Shown here in pieces: positions 8,233 to 17,256 of a stretch of DNA of 40,269 nt (the stretch's first letter is position 1; each line of letters begins with the position of its first letter). Below the pieces are notes generated by a model. That model saw nothing but the letters and a program-made list of their open reading frames with translations. It was not told the DNA's origin and made no database searches. This stretch comes from CAYVFC01 sp964450715 (GTDB taxonomy: Bacteria; Myxococcota_A; Polyangia; Polyangiales; JAFGIB01): the NCBI GenBank assembly GCA_964450715.1, contig CAYVFC010000072.1:1-40269 (forward strand), read 5' to 3'. The translations under genes and the position numbers were made by a program.

Positions 8233-10773
8233 TCAGGCCTTTTCTTCCGTAAAACCGACCGCCTCCGAGGCGATCTCTCGCAGTAGTCGGATATCGAACG
8301 GTTTCTCGATGCTGCGGTTTTCGATCTGACCCAAGAATTGGCGCGTCTTCGGCGTAAACGCCCCGCCGGTAATGAAGACGACCCTCTCGGCGAGCTCCGG
8401 ATATGCCTCTCTAAGCCATTGATAAAGGTCCAGGCCCGATACCTCGGGCATCATGACATCGCAGAGAATCATATCGAAGGAGCGATCCCCCTCGAGTACG
8501 CGCTTCGCTTCCAGACCGGATGTCACCACCACGACGTCGTGGGCGCCGCGCAAGGCGTGCTTGACGGCAGAGCCGATTTGCGGCTCGTCGTCCACCACCA
8601 GTATCCTACCGCGGGCCCTGGCTGTTTCCGCCTTTGACAACGCCGGCCCGGCGGGCTTGTCCTCGGCATTCTCGGCGATGGGCAGACGCACGACGAAACG
8701 AGAACCGTTGCCGAGCTGGCTCTCCACCTCGATCTTGCCCCCGAGCGAGGAGATGATGTTGTGACTGATCGACAGCCCCAGTCCCGAGCCGATGCCGGCC
8801 TTCTTGGTCGTGAAGAACGGATCGAAGAGGTAGTTCAGGTGTTCCTGGCGAATTCCGCCACCGGTGTCCTTCACCTCTGCCAGCGCCATACCGCCCTCGG
8901 TCCAGGTACGCACCTGGATCAGGTTGCCGTCGGCGTTTCCCTCCTCGATGGAATGCGCCGCGTTTATCAGCAGGTTGAGAAAGACCTGCGCCAGGCGGCC
9001 CTCGTTGGCCAGAACCGGGGGCGTTTCTCCGTAGTCCTTCACCAACCTGGCTCGGAACTTGATCTCGTTGAATGCCATGCTGGCGGCGCTTTCCATTACT
9101 TCCTCGAGCTTGGTGGCAACCAGCCGCTCTTCGTCCATTCGCGCGAAGGTTTTCAGGTCCCGGACGATCCGTTTGATTCTCGTCGCGCCTTCCGCGGCTT
9201 CCCGGATCCGTTCGATCGTTTCGTCGAACGACTCCATTTCCGACGTCCCGTCGCTCCCCCTGAGCACGGCGGCGGCTGCGTCTTGCCCCAGGTGCTGAGA
9301 GAGCGCGGCGCGGGATTTCCGCACCGACCGCGTTAACCTCGGGATCTCGTCCAGAAGACCTTCAAGATGGTACAGGACGTAGGTCAGCGGATTGTTGATC
9401 TCGTGAGCCACGCCCGCGGCCAGAACACCCACGCTGGCCATGCGGTCCGTCTGGGCGAGCGTCGCGTGCATCTTACGCTGCTCGGTGATGTCCCGTCCGA
9501 TGCCGAGTATGGCATACGGTTTGTCGTCTTTATCGAGGCGAGAGCCGGTTACTTCCAGCCAAACGTGCCGCCCATCCTTGGTCCGCAAGCGGAACTCGTG
9601 GGTTTCGGTATCGACGCCGCGTACCCGTAGTTTTCGGCCCAATTCGAAGGCCCGCTCGAGATCGGACGGCTCGAGGATATCGGTGAAGCTCAGCGACGCG
9701 ATCTCGTCCCGCCGGTAACCGAAAAGCGACAGCGCCGAATCGTTGGCGTCGAGAAAGCGTCCCTCGAAGTCGTGTACGTAGATGATGGTCAGCGCGTTGT
9801 CGAAAAGCGCGCGGAATCGGCTCTCGGTTTCCCGCAGCGCGGCATAGGTTCGCTTTCGCGCGGTAACGTCGCGGGCGATCCCGACCGTGCCAGCGACCTC
9901 TCCCGACTCATCGAGAATGGGCGACTTGATCGTCTCGAGAAAGATCGTCTCTCCGCGAGCGTCGGTGACGCTCTCTTCGATCACGGTCTGCTTCCCGCTC
10001 TCCATCACCCTTCTATCGTCGGCCTTGAACTTTTCGGCCGCTTCCTTACCGAAACAGATCTCGCAGGTATGGTCGATCAGGTATTGCGGCTCCATGCCCA
10101 CGGCTTTGCCGAATGCCTGGTTGGCGGCGATGAAATTCGAATTCCTGTCCTTGAGCCAGGCCATGTCCGGGATATTGTTAACAAACGAGTTGAGCTCGGT
10201 GATCTTTCGTTTCAATCCCTCCTGCGCCTTGCGGCCGGTAATGGCCGCGCCGATCTGAGTAGCCATGATCTCGAGCGCCAAACGGGCGTCGTCCGCGATT
10301 CGATCGCGAGCCCGGGAGGCGACATTCAACCCGCCGATGACCCGTTTTCGGTACCGTATGGGCACTACCGCGATGGCGCCAAGGCCTTCGAGGGTCTCCG
10401 GCTCGGTCGGGGACGGGTGCAAGTCGCCGTACCGGCCATAGAACGGCTCGCCGGTCAGCACGACTGTCGCGTTACAGCGGTCGGCGGCGAAGTCGGAGAC
10501 GGCGCCCGCGAAATCGGCCGAGAGCCCTTGGGCCGAAAAGGCCTCGAAGGTCGAGCGCGCTTCGTCGAACAGGTAGATCCAGCCGCAGTCCATTTCTGCT
10601 GCTCGTATCGCCGCGTCAAGAATCCGCTGCAATCCCTCGTAGCCGCTCTCTATGTCGCAGAGCGACTCTACCGCCTCCCGCAGGATCCTCAGCTGTTCGG
10701 TTCGGCTCGTACAGCCGTCCGCCGGTTGCTGACCGACCGCGTGCAGGTGCGACATCCGCGCCGGTTCATCCAT
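8233..10773 (-). CDS. Hybrid sensor histidine kinase (GAF-PAS-PAS-HisKA-HATPase-receiver)
   Basis: An 846-residue cytoplasmic sensor with no transmembrane helix. Order: GAF domain about 25-180; PAS 1 about 190-310, including CEICFGKEAAEKF; PAS 2 about 315-435; HisKA with the phospho-accepting His457 (LAAGVAHEINNP); HATPase_c about 590-700 with DTGGGI, the LFDPFFTTK box and GSGLGLS; then a C-terminal receiver from about 722 with acidic VVDDEP, phospho-acceptor Asp772 (CDVMMP) and KPF (Lys824). All catalytic residues are present. The start at 10773 has a good Shine-Dalgarno (GGAGG, + strand 10781-10785, 7-nt spacing). The upstream 226 bp is AT-rich near 10890-10940 and probably carries the promoter. 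The receiver at the C-terminus means the phosphate either relays to another protein or feeds back; no cognate regulator is adjacent. Confidence 0.93.
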   Translation of the reverse strand: MDEPARMSHLHAVGQQPADGCTSRTEQLRILREAVESLCDIESGYEGLQRILDAAIRAAEMDCGWIYLFDEARSTFEAFSAQGLSADFAGAVSDFAADRCNATVVLTGEPFYGRYGDLHPSPTEPETLEGLGAIAVVPIRYRKRVIGGLNVASRARDRIADDARLALEIMATQIGAAITGRKAQEGLKRKITELNSFVNNIPDMAWLKDRNSNFIAANQAFGKAVGMEPQYLIDHTCEICFGKEAAEKFKADDRRVMESGKQTVIEESVTDARGETIFLETIKSPILDESGEVAGTVGIARDVTARKRTYAALRETESRFRALFDNALTIIYVHDFEGRFLDANDSALSLFGYRRDEIASLSFTDILEPSDLERAFELGRKLRVRGVDTETHEFRLRTKDGRHVWLEVTGSRLDKDDKPYAILGIGRDITEQRKMHATLAQTDRMASVGVLAAGVAHEINNPLTYVLYHLEGLLDEIPRLTRSVRKSRAALSQHLGQDAAAAVLRGSDGTSEMESFDETIERIREAAEGATRIKRIVRDLKTFARMDEERLVATKLEEVMESAASMAFNEIKFRARLVKDYGETPPVLANEGRLAQVFLNLLINAAHSIEEGNADGNLIQVRTWTEGGMALAEVKDTGGGIRQEHLNYLFDPFFTTKKAGIGSGLGLSISHNIISSLGGKIEVESQLGNGSRFVVRLPIAENAEDKPAGPALSKAETARARGRILVVDDEPQIGSAVKHALRGAHDVVVVTSGLEAKRVLEGDRSFDMILCDVMMPEVSGLDLYQWLREAYPELAERVVFITGGAFTPKTRQFLGQIENRSIEKPFDIRLLREIASEAVGFTEEKA

Positions 10774-10999
10774 CAGCCAGCCTCCGCCCCTGTTTGCATT
10801 CTCCGTAACATCGAAAAGAAGATCCGGCCGCTGTCGATAATACCCGAAAAGAGGATCGGCCTATTTACCACGCCATCCCGTGCCTAAATTCGTAGCTTAG
10901 ATTTGATAATTACAGTACCACCGCAACTTTACTATTATATGGTAACAGGCCGTTTCTGTCCGATCAACCCCGGTTGGGCGATCATCGTAAACGGACCGG

Positions 11000-12358
11000 T
11001 TACGACCGCCGCCGCGGCGAATAGAGGTTGCTCTGGTACAGGACCACCGGGAGCAACTCTCCGCGTCCATCGATGGCGAGCGCGATGATGCGCGGACAGG
11101 GAAAGATCACGTGCTCCGAATCTTCGCTGCCGAACGCCGCGTACAGCGCCAGGTACGAACCCTCGCACTTGCCGCGCGCGATCAGGCTGCGGGAAAAGGC
11201 GTACACGGTCTCGTCCTCGCTGGCTTCGGTGGTCGAGTGGGTCCCGGAGCTGCTCTCGACGGTATGGGCGGAGATGTAACAGCGGTAGGCGTCCGCGGTG
11301 GTACCGAACGGATCGACGTCGCTTCCGCAGTAGTTAACGATGACGCCGGGGCCGATCCCTTCGAGCTGCAGACTGGTGAGGAAGTCGTCGACCGCGATGC
11401 CGGCCCGGGTCTCGGCCTCGAACGCGTCGCCGTCTGGGGGATACCGCCGCATGTAGGGCGCCCCCATGTCGTCGAGCCATCCGCCGACGTCCTCGGACCA
11501 GGCGACGAAGAGCGCTCCGTCGGCCGTGGCAGCGGCCGATCGATGGGGGCGCGACGGCCTGGGATCGGCGATCGGGCCGGCGTCGATGGCCCAGCCGTTG
11601 TCGGCGGGCCGAGCCCTGTACCACCCGTCTTCGCGAAGCATCCACACCGCAGCGCCCTGCTGGCCGCCCGCCACTAGGTAGTCCGATGCCTCGAGTAATA
11701 CGCCACTGGGTGCGGCCTCGAGGCCGGCTCCGTCCGCCCGAAAATGTATGATCTCGGGTTCCGGGTCGGAACGGACACCGACCGCCTCGACCTGGCCGTC
11801 GGCATTCAGGTAGAGGCGTACCGAGGCCGGATCCACGGCGCCCAGCTCGAGGTGGCTCTCGGCCACGTTGTCGGGACCGAAATCGAGCAGGACCGCCGGG
11901 GCGAAGTCGAGCAGCACGACGATGTGCCCAGGCTCCGGAGACAGGGAGCTCAACGCGGTCACCGCCGGCGACGCGGCCCAGGGAATGCCGGGCGCCCAGT
12001 CGGGGGTGAACTCACCGGCGATGACCGAGCCGCGCTTGTTTTCGACCTCGACCACGCCGTCGGCCGGGAACGGATAGCGGAAGCGAATCTCGGTCATCGA
12101 CCAGGAGACGACCACGCTATCGTCGTCCGCTCGAAAGGACTGCTCCTCGCTGCCGCCGAGCAGCAGCAGCGCCTCGGGCTCGGAGGCCGAGCCCAGGCGC
12201 TCGCCGCTGAGCGCGATCTCCGTCCCGTAGGGCCCGGTCTCGGGTTGTATCGAGCTGATACTCGGCGGCGGGGTCGGCTCCACCTCGGGGTGCGCTAAGC
12301 AGCCCCAAGCCGTAAAGACCAGGCAGACCGAGACGAGTGTTCGGGTAAAGCGGCTCAT
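11000..12358 (-). CDS. IPT/TIG-domain lipoprotein, beta-rich
   Basis: 452 residues from the ATG at 12358 (MSRFTRTLVSVCLVFTAWGC). The longer frame from 12478 crosses the divergent promoter region and is rejected. The signal peptide ends in a lipobox with Cys20. An IPT/TIG immunoglobulin-like domain follows at about 30-115 (ISSIQPETGPYGTEIALSGE), then a long beta-rich region with propeller-like phrases (GALFVAWSEDVGGWLDDMG). It is probably an outer-membrane or surface lipoprotein; no enzymatic motif is seen. It is transcribed divergently from the methyltransferase at 12453, with 94 bp between them. Confidence 0.75.
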   Translation of the reverse strand: MSRFTRTLVSVCLVFTAWGCLAHPEVEPTPPPSISSIQPETGPYGTEIALSGERLGSASEPEALLLLGGSEEQSFRADDDSVVVSWSMTEIRFRYPFPADGVVEVENKRGSVIAGEFTPDWAPGIPWAASPAVTALSSLSPEPGHIVVLLDFAPAVLLDFGPDNVAESHLELGAVDPASVRLYLNADGQVEAVGVRSDPEPEIIHFRADGAGLEAAPSGVLLEASDYLVAGGQQGAAVWMLREDGWYRARPADNGWAIDAGPIADPRPSRPHRSAAATADGALFVAWSEDVGGWLDDMGAPYMRRYPPDGDAFEAETRAGIAVDDFLTSLQLEGIGPGVIVNYCGSDVDPFGTTADAYRCYISAHTVESSSGTHSTTEASEDETVYAFSRSLIARGKCEGSYLALYAAFGSEDSEHVIFPCPRIIALAIDGRGELLPVVLYQSNLYSPRRRS

Positions 12359-12452
12359 GGTGCGACACCCCGCATATCCCCGGATGATATTCCGGAAACC
12401 GGTAGTATAGAAGGTCCGTACCGCGATACAGTTCCGAAGAGCGGAGACAGCG

Positions 12453-13286
12453 ATGAATCGCATCATCAAGGCGGACAACCTGGACGCGCTCGAGCAGATG
12501 GCGGCCGAGAGCGTGGATCTCGTCTATATCGATCCGCCCTTCAACACCGGTAAGAAGCAGAGCCGCAAGCAGCTCAGGACGGTCCGCTCCGAGTCCGGGG
12601 ACCGGGTGGGCTTCGGCGGGCAGCGCTACCGCACCATCGATCTAGGGTCGCGGGCCTTTGCCGATGTTTTCGACGACTACCTCGGCTTTCTAGAGCCCCG
12701 CATCCGGCAGGCGCACCGGGTGCTCAAGAAGACGGGCAGCTTCTACTTCCACGTGGACTATCGCGAGGTACACTACTGCAAGGTGCTGATCGATGCCGTG
12801 TTCGGCCGCGACTGCTTCCTCAACGAGATCATCTGGGCCTACGACTACGGGGCGCGTACCAAGAAGAAGTGGCCGCCCAAGCACGACAACATCCTGCTGT
12901 ATGCCAAGGACTGCTCCGCGTATCTGTTCAACGTGGACGAGATCGATCGCATCCCCTACATGGCGCCCGGACTGGTGGGCCCGGAAAAGGCCGCGCGCGG
13001 CAAGCTGCCCACCGACACCTGGTGGCACACCATCGTCAGCCCCACGGGCAAGGAGAAGTTGGGCTACCCCACCCAGAAACCGCTCGGCATCCTCGAGCGC
13101 ATCGTCCGCGCCTCTTCGCCGCCCGCAGGGCTGGTGTTGGACTTCTTCGCGGGCAGCGGTACCACGGGCGAGGCCGCGCTCAGGACCGGCCGGCGTTTCA
13201 TCTTGATAGACGACAACCCTGAGGCCGTCCGGGTGATGAAGCGCCGCTTCCGGTCGGTTGCGGACATCGAGTACGTCGGCTGCTGA
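12453..13286 (+). CDS. Orphan site-specific DNA methyltransferase, beta class
   Basis: 277 residues of the N6-adenine / N4-cytosine methylase family (PF01555). The catalytic motif IV DPPF (27-30, in VDLVYIDPPFNTG) comes before the SAM-binding motif I (LDFFAGSGTTG, 229-239), which is the beta-class order. WWHTIVSP and GYPTQKP (204-210) are typical of this family. Adenine is the commoner target for DPPF/DPPY enzymes, but base and recognition site cannot be read from sequence. The start at ATG 12453 has a GGAG in front. No restriction endonuclease or specificity subunit lies nearby, so this is an orphan methylase that could act in regulation, defence masking or replication timing. Confidence 0.9.
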   Translation: MNRIIKADNLDALEQMAAESVDLVYIDPPFNTGKKQSRKQLRTVRSESGDRVGFGGQRYRTIDLGSRAFADVFDDYLGFLEPRIRQAHRVLKKTGSFYFHVDYREVHYCKVLIDAVFGRDCFLNEIIWAYDYGARTKKKWPPKHDNILLYAKDCSAYLFNVDEIDRIPYMAPGLVGPEKAARGKLPTDTWWHTIVSPTGKEKLGYPTQKPLGILERIVRASSPPAGLVLDFFAGSGTTGEAALRTGRRFILIDDNPEAVRVMKRRFRSVADIEYVGC

Positions 13287-13508
13287 GAACGGATACACAA
13301 ATCCCTCTGCGCCTTCTCGCCGCATCGCGGCGACCGGCGGTCACGCCGGCGATCGGGTTGCCACGGTACGGAACGCCCTTGTCACGCACCCGGGGGCGCG
13401 GCGGCGTGAAGGCGAGTTAACGCGCCTAAAAGGTTGAAATTATAGAGACTATCAGGAGCGGCGGGCAACGAGAGCGCAGCGGCACGCGCCTTGCCCCTGT
13501 AGACGGGT

Positions 13509-14132
13509 ATGCGATACGCGACCCGTCTCTGGTTCATCGTCGCTTTGGTTTTGCTCTTCGTAGCCAGCAGCTCCGCGCCAAGGCCAGCGCTCTGCTCCAG
13601 CCGGTCGAGTGCCGCGCCGAGCGCAGACGCGCTCGGCGCTGGATTGAAGGCCCTGGCCCGGCACCGCAAGCAGGTGCGCAAGCGGCGGGTCTGGACGCTC
13701 ATCGACTACGACCTGCCCTTCACCGCGGTGCGGCTCTGGGTGCTCGGATTCCACGAAGAATCCACGGTGCTGATGGCGAGCCGGGTGTCGCACGCCGGTA
13801 GATCCGGGATCCGGTATGCAACCCGGTTCTCCAACAAGCCGGGCAGCAACCTCTCGTCGCTGGGAAGCTGTCTGACGGCGCGAAATACCTATGAAGGGGC
13901 CTTCGGCCACTCCTTGCGGGTGCGCGGGCTGGACCCGGGCGTCAACGACAATGCCTGGCGCCGCGATATCGTATTTCACCCGGACCTAGGCCTGACCCAC
14001 AGCCTGGGCTGTTTCATGCTGCCGGAAAAGGTGTCGCGCCGCATCATCGACACCATCGCGGGCCGGAGCTTCGTGTACGTGCACCGGACGAGGAAACCGC
14101 CGGTCGGCGGATCTACTTCAACCTCTTGGTAG
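13509..14132 (+). CDS. Murein L,D-transpeptidase catalytic-domain protein (YkuD_2 type)
   Basis: 207 residues with an N-terminal signal sequence (FIVALVLLFVASSSAP) and a catalytic domain of the YkuD_2 / PF13645 type. Family landmarks are RVWTLIDYDLP, YATRFSN, GSNLSSLG and GLDPGVNDNAWRRDIVFHP, with His157 and the active-site Cys168 in THSLGCFML. These enzymes are thought to act on peptidoglycan cross-links in the periplasm. The frame extends 20 bp into the convergent gene that ends at 14113. The region before it (13287-13508, 222 bp) shows no gene, only GC-rich imperfect dyads. Confidence 0.85.
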   Translation: MRYATRLWFIVALVLLFVASSSAPRPALCSSRSSAAPSADALGAGLKALARHRKQVRKRRVWTLIDYDLPFTAVRLWVLGFHEESTVLMASRVSHAGRSGIRYATRFSNKPGSNLSSLGSCLTARNTYEGAFGHSLRVRGLDPGVNDNAWRRDIVFHPDLGLTHSLGCFMLPEKVSRRIIDTIAGRSFVYVHRTRKPPVGGSTSTSW

Positions 14133-14757
14133 CGCGGCCGCCGGATGCACCCCGGTTCGTCCAGGCCGGCCGCACCCGCGCCCAGACGTATCCGCCCTCG
14201 AGCCACCGGCGCACCTCCAGCACCCGCACCGGATTGTCTTCGCCGATGGTGGTCCGCACCTCGCCTAAAAATCCCTCCAAATCGGGCATGGCCGTACGCA
14301 CGTTCGAACGCCCGCGCGCCCGGATCAGCTGGCCCCTGGAGGGCAGCGGTCCCTTCCAGCCGTCGAAGTAGCGGGTCGCCCACCGTCTTGCAACGTGGTT
14401 GCCCAAATAGACCCAACCGGTGCTGAACCGTACCGCTCCGGTTCTCGTGGTCGGCGCGGGCGGGGAATCGGCCCCGGGGCGCGGTACCGGAGGCGCGTCG
14501 GGTGCTTTTACGGACGCCTCGGCTCGCGCGGGGTCGGGCTCGATCGGGGACGCGAACGGTTTATCGGCGCGCGCAGAGGCCGGTGCCGGCGCGAGGGCCG
14601 CTTCGCCCGTTTCGGCCGGCGACACGGCGGGCTCGGATACAGAAGGTAAAAGCCACAGCGCCCCTCCTACTGCTGCCAGCAGCCCCAGACCCAGCAGGGC
14701 GCGGCCGGGCTTGAAGCGGATAGCCTCGGGAGTCGACGCGCGCCCGCGCCCGGGGGT
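14113..14757 (-). CDS. Transmembrane and extracytoplasmic continuation of the Ser/Thr kinase, after an in-frame TAG
   Basis: These 214 codons continue the kinase reading frame directly after its TAG at 14758-14760. The first standard start is GTG 14625, after the membrane helix, so translation from that GTG would lose the helix. Residues 13-37 of the continuation read AIRFKPGRALLGLGL then LAAVGGALWLLP, a single transmembrane helix. A Pro/Ala-rich spacer follows (about 40-110), then a compact domain of about 90 residues (STGWVYLGNHVARRWATRYF, ALPSRGQ-like strand, NVRTAMPD, WLEGGYVWARVRP) that resembles SH3-type bacterial domains. Kinase-linker-helix-external domain is the normal layout for such kinases, so this looks like the missing half of that protein. 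Whether it is made by readthrough, lost to mutation, or split by a base error is open. Confidence 0.65.
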   Translation of the reverse strand, partial: TPGRGRASTPEAIRFKPGRALLGLGLLAAVGGALWLLPSVSEPAVSPAETGEAALAPAPASARADKPFASPIEPDPARAEASVKAPDAPPVPRPGADSPPAPTTRTGAVRFSTGWVYLGNHVARRWATRYFDGWKGPLPSRGQLIRARGRSNVRTAMPDLEGFLGEVRTTIGEDNPVRVLEVRRWLEGGYVWARVRPAWTNRGASGGRATKRLK

Positions 14758-15756
14758 CTAGGTGAGATCGGCCGGATGGGGCGAGTCGAGACGGACGGGC
14801 GTCCCGTCCCCCTCCTCCGTCTCCCCCGTCTCCACGCTGGGCGCCGGCGCCGCTTCCGCCACCGTTCCGGTCGACTCCGCCGGCTGCGGCGGGAGAAAGG
14901 GCAACAACGCATCGATCAGCTCCTGTACCGGCCGATAGCGATCCCGGCTATGGCGGGCCATGGCTTTCAGGATTACATCGCCTAGCCCGGGCGGCAGCTC
15001 GGGGCGCAGCCGGAGCGGATCGACGGGCGTCTCGGTCGCCACCTTGATCACGATGGCGGAGAAGTTCTCGCTATCAAAGGGGCGCTTGCCGGTCAGGCAC
15101 TCGTAGAGAACCACGCCAAAAGCGTAAATGTCCGAGCGCGTGTCGACCTGGTCGCCCTGCAGCTGCTCGAGCGACATATAATGGGGCGTACCCAGGGTAG
15201 CGCCGGTAGCGGTGAGCGTTCCCTCGGCCAACGGGTTGTCGGCGGCCACTTTGGAGATGCCGAAGTCGACTACCTTGGGCACCCGCTGCCCGGGCCGGCT
15301 CGCATCGGCGGTGATGAAGATGTTGTCCGGCTTGATGTCGCGGTGTATTACGCCCTGGGCGTGGGCGGCCGCCACCCCGCGCATGGCCGGCAGCAGCAGG
15401 GCGAGGCACTCGTTCACCTGCAGGCGCCCGCGCCGCAGTACCTGCCTCAGGCTCTCGCCCTCCAGCAGCTCCAGCACCAGAAAGGCGTGGCCCTCGCCCT
15501 CCTCGACATCGTAGATGTCCACCACGTTGGGGTGGCGGATCCGGGCCGAGGCCTGCGCCTCGCGGATGAACCGCTTCATCGCCACCGGCTCGCCCGCCAG
15601 CCTCGGGCGCAGCCACTTGAGCGCCACCGGTTTGCCCGAGACCTGGTGCACCGCGCGAAAGACCGCACCCATGCCGCCGGCGCCGATCGCGTGCTCGACG
15701 CGGTACTTGCCTCCCACGACATCCCCTGGCTGGGGCAGACCCGGCTGCTCTGGCAC
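14758..15756 (-). CDS. Ser/Thr protein kinase, catalytic half ending at an in-frame TAG
   Basis: 332 residues holding a complete Hanks-type kinase domain (about 18-285): AIGAGGMGAVFRAV, VALKWL (Lys47), the catalytic loop HRDIKPDN (Asp140), DFGISK (Asp164), LGTPHYMSLEQL and SDIYAFGVVLYECLTG. A Pro/Glu-rich tail (286-332) ends at TAG 14758-14760. The same frame stays open for 214 more codons that encode a transmembrane helix and an external domain. As it stands the product is a soluble kinase. It starts 15 bp after the stop of the FHA gene, so the two form an operon; FHA domains bind phosphothreonine, and such pairing commonly marks substrate or scaffold of the kinase. Confidence 0.9.
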   Translation of the reverse strand: MPEQPGLPQPGDVVGGKYRVEHAIGAGGMGAVFRAVHQVSGKPVALKWLRPRLAGEPVAMKRFIREAQASARIRHPNVVDIYDVEEGEGHAFLVLELLEGESLRQVLRRGRLQVNECLALLLPAMRGVAAAHAQGVIHRDIKPDNIFITADASRPGQRVPKVVDFGISKVAADNPLAEGTLTATGATLGTPHYMSLEQLQGDQVDTRSDIYAFGVVLYECLTGKRPFDSENFSAIVIKVATETPVDPLRLRPELPPGLGDVILKAMARHSRDRYRPVQELIDALLPFLPPQPAESTGTVAEAAPAPSVETGETEEGDGTPVRLDSPHPADLT

Positions 15757-15771
15757 GTCTTTCAGGATACC

Positions 15772-16185
15772 CTATTCACGCCGCCTGATCTCGACGCCGA
15801 GCTTGTCGCACCACCGGTAGACCTGCTTGCGGTCCTGCCGCTCGCCGTTGACGAAGCTCCCGTTGTAGCTCCCGAGGTCTTTCAGCAGCCACTCGGCGTT
15901 ATCGCGGCCCTCTTGGCCTTTGCGCGCGGCCTTCTCGCGCGCCGGGCGGATGATGGCGTGGCGCCTGGAGACCTCCCGATCCTTCAGGACCAGCCGCTCG
16001 GTTTCCCCTTCGGTATGGCCGGGCTCCGGTATGCCCCCGTCCTCGCGCGAGAGCAACAACGCTCGTTCCAGCACCCCGGAACCGCCGGCGCGGGCCGACG
16101 CGGGCGGATAAAGGACCAGCAGACGGGTCACGCCTCGCGCCTTCCCGGGGCGTTGCGGGCTGGTCGCCGTTTTCTCGCCCGGCAT
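15772..16185 (-). CDS. FHA-domain protein
   Basis: 137 residues, cytoplasmic. After a short N-terminal part (TRLLVLYPP) an FHA domain occupies about residues 38-125. It shows the conserved core: the Arg/Ser-His strand VSRRHAIIR, the LKDLGSYNGSFVNGE turn, and a final strand. An insertion rich in Lys/Glu (EKAARKGQEGRDNAE) sits between the RRH and the Asn-Gly loop. FHA domains recognise phosphothreonine, so this is a likely partner or target of the kinase encoded 15 bp downstream. The larger FHA-sigma54 regulators of Myxococcota have an AAA domain next, which is absent here. A divergent promoter region of 98 bp separates it from the nitrilase gene. Confidence 0.85.
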   Translation of the reverse strand: MPGEKTATSPQRPGKARGVTRLLVLYPPASARAGGSGVLERALLLSREDGGIPEPGHTEGETERLVLKDREVSRRHAIIRPAREKAARKGQEGRDNAEWLLKDLGSYNGSFVNGERQDRKQVYRWCDKLGVEIRRRE

Positions 16186-16283
16186 TTGCCCAGGGTAGCA
16201 CGGTTGCGTCGCGGTAGCTCGGTCGCGCCGCGCCGTGTACTCTACCCTCGCTTGCCCGAAATCCGTCCGAGGACGATCACGCG

Positions 16284-17237
16284 ATGACGACCGAAACCAG
16301 TATGCTACGGGTAGCCGCAGTCCAGATGGTCCCGCGTCTGGGGCAGGTGGCGGACAACCTGCAGAAGGCAGAACGGCTGGTGGACGAGGCCTTTGGCAAG
16401 GGCGCGGAGCTGGTGGTGCTGCCCGAGTTCTTCACCTCGGGCATGGGCTTTCACCCCTCGCTGATCGGGGCGGCGCTTCCGTTTAAGGGCAAGGCCTACG
16501 AGTTGCTCGTCGCCAAGGCAAGGCAGCACGGCGGTCCGGTGGGCGGCTCGTATATCTCTATTAAAGAGGATGGCGAGCGCTACAACACCTTTGTGTTGGC
16601 GCTGCCGGACGGCAGCAGCCGCACCCACGACAAGGACCTGCCCACCATGTGGGAGAACTGTTACTACCTGGGCGGGCACGACGATGGGGTGATGGACACG
16701 CCGCTCGGCCCGCTGGGGGCGGCCCTGTGCTGGGAGCTGGTGCGGGTGGGGACCGCCCGACGCCTGCGCGGCCGCGTTCGGCTGCTGCTGGCCGGCACGG
16801 GCTGGTGGGATCTGCCCGAGGGCACGGTTCCCATCCCGCGCCGCCGGGAGATCCAGCGCCGCAACCTGCGCATCCTGCACGACACCCCCTCGACCATGAG
16901 CCGTCTGATCGGCGCGCCCGTGGTGCACGCCGCGCTGGCCGGCCCCTTCACCTGCCGGGTTCCGTTGCTGCCGGGCCTGGCCTACCGTTCCCGCCTGCTG
17001 GGAGAGGCGCAGATCGTGGACCGCACCGGCGCCGTCGTGCAGCGTATGGCTGCCGAGCAGGGAGACGGCGTGATCGTCGCTCCGCTCGAGCTGGTCGAGA
17101 CCGAACCTACGTTACCCCTGCCCGACCGCTTCTGGATACCCGAGCTTCCTCCGTTGATCGAGATGGCCTGGCAGGTGCAGAATCGGCACGGGCGGCTCTA
17201 CTACCGCCTGGTCACCCGGCGGGCGGCGGGGGGGTGA
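16284..17237 (+). CDS. Nitrilase-superfamily carbon-nitrogen hydrolase
   Basis: 317 residues of the CN-hydrolase family, with the Glu-Lys-Cys triad visible: Glu48 in VVLPEFFTSG, Lys117 in THDKDLPTMWEN and Cys149 in AALCWELVR. These enzymes hydrolyse amides or nitriles, or transfer acyl groups. The WENCYYLGG segment after the lysine is a variant of the usual sequence. The C-terminal third (VVHAALAGPFTCRVPLLPGL) also fits the fold, but no specific branch or substrate can be named. It has no obvious operon partner: the convergent membrane-protein gene ends 19 bp downstream. Confidence 0.88.
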   Translation: MTTETSMLRVAAVQMVPRLGQVADNLQKAERLVDEAFGKGAELVVLPEFFTSGMGFHPSLIGAALPFKGKAYELLVAKARQHGGPVGGSYISIKEDGERYNTFVLALPDGSSRTHDKDLPTMWENCYYLGGHDDGVMDTPLGPLGAALCWELVRVGTARRLRGRVRLLLAGTGWWDLPEGTVPIPRRREIQRRNLRILHDTPSTMSRLIGAPVVHAALAGPFTCRVPLLPGLAYRSRLLGEAQIVDRTGAVVQRMAAEQGDGVIVAPLELVETEPTLPLPDRFWIPELPPLIEMAWQVQNRHGRLYYRLVTRRAAGG

Positions 17238-17256
17238 CCGGTGGTAACCGTGGCGG

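Noticed and set aside
12359..12478. Upstream extension of the IPT lipoprotein to 12478
   Set aside because: It would overlap the divergent methyltransferase gene, and the signal peptide begins at 12358.
14758..14760. TAG as a pyrrolysine codon
   Set aside because: No pylTSBCD genes are seen and the window gives no sign of that system; simple readthrough, mutation or a base error is more likely.
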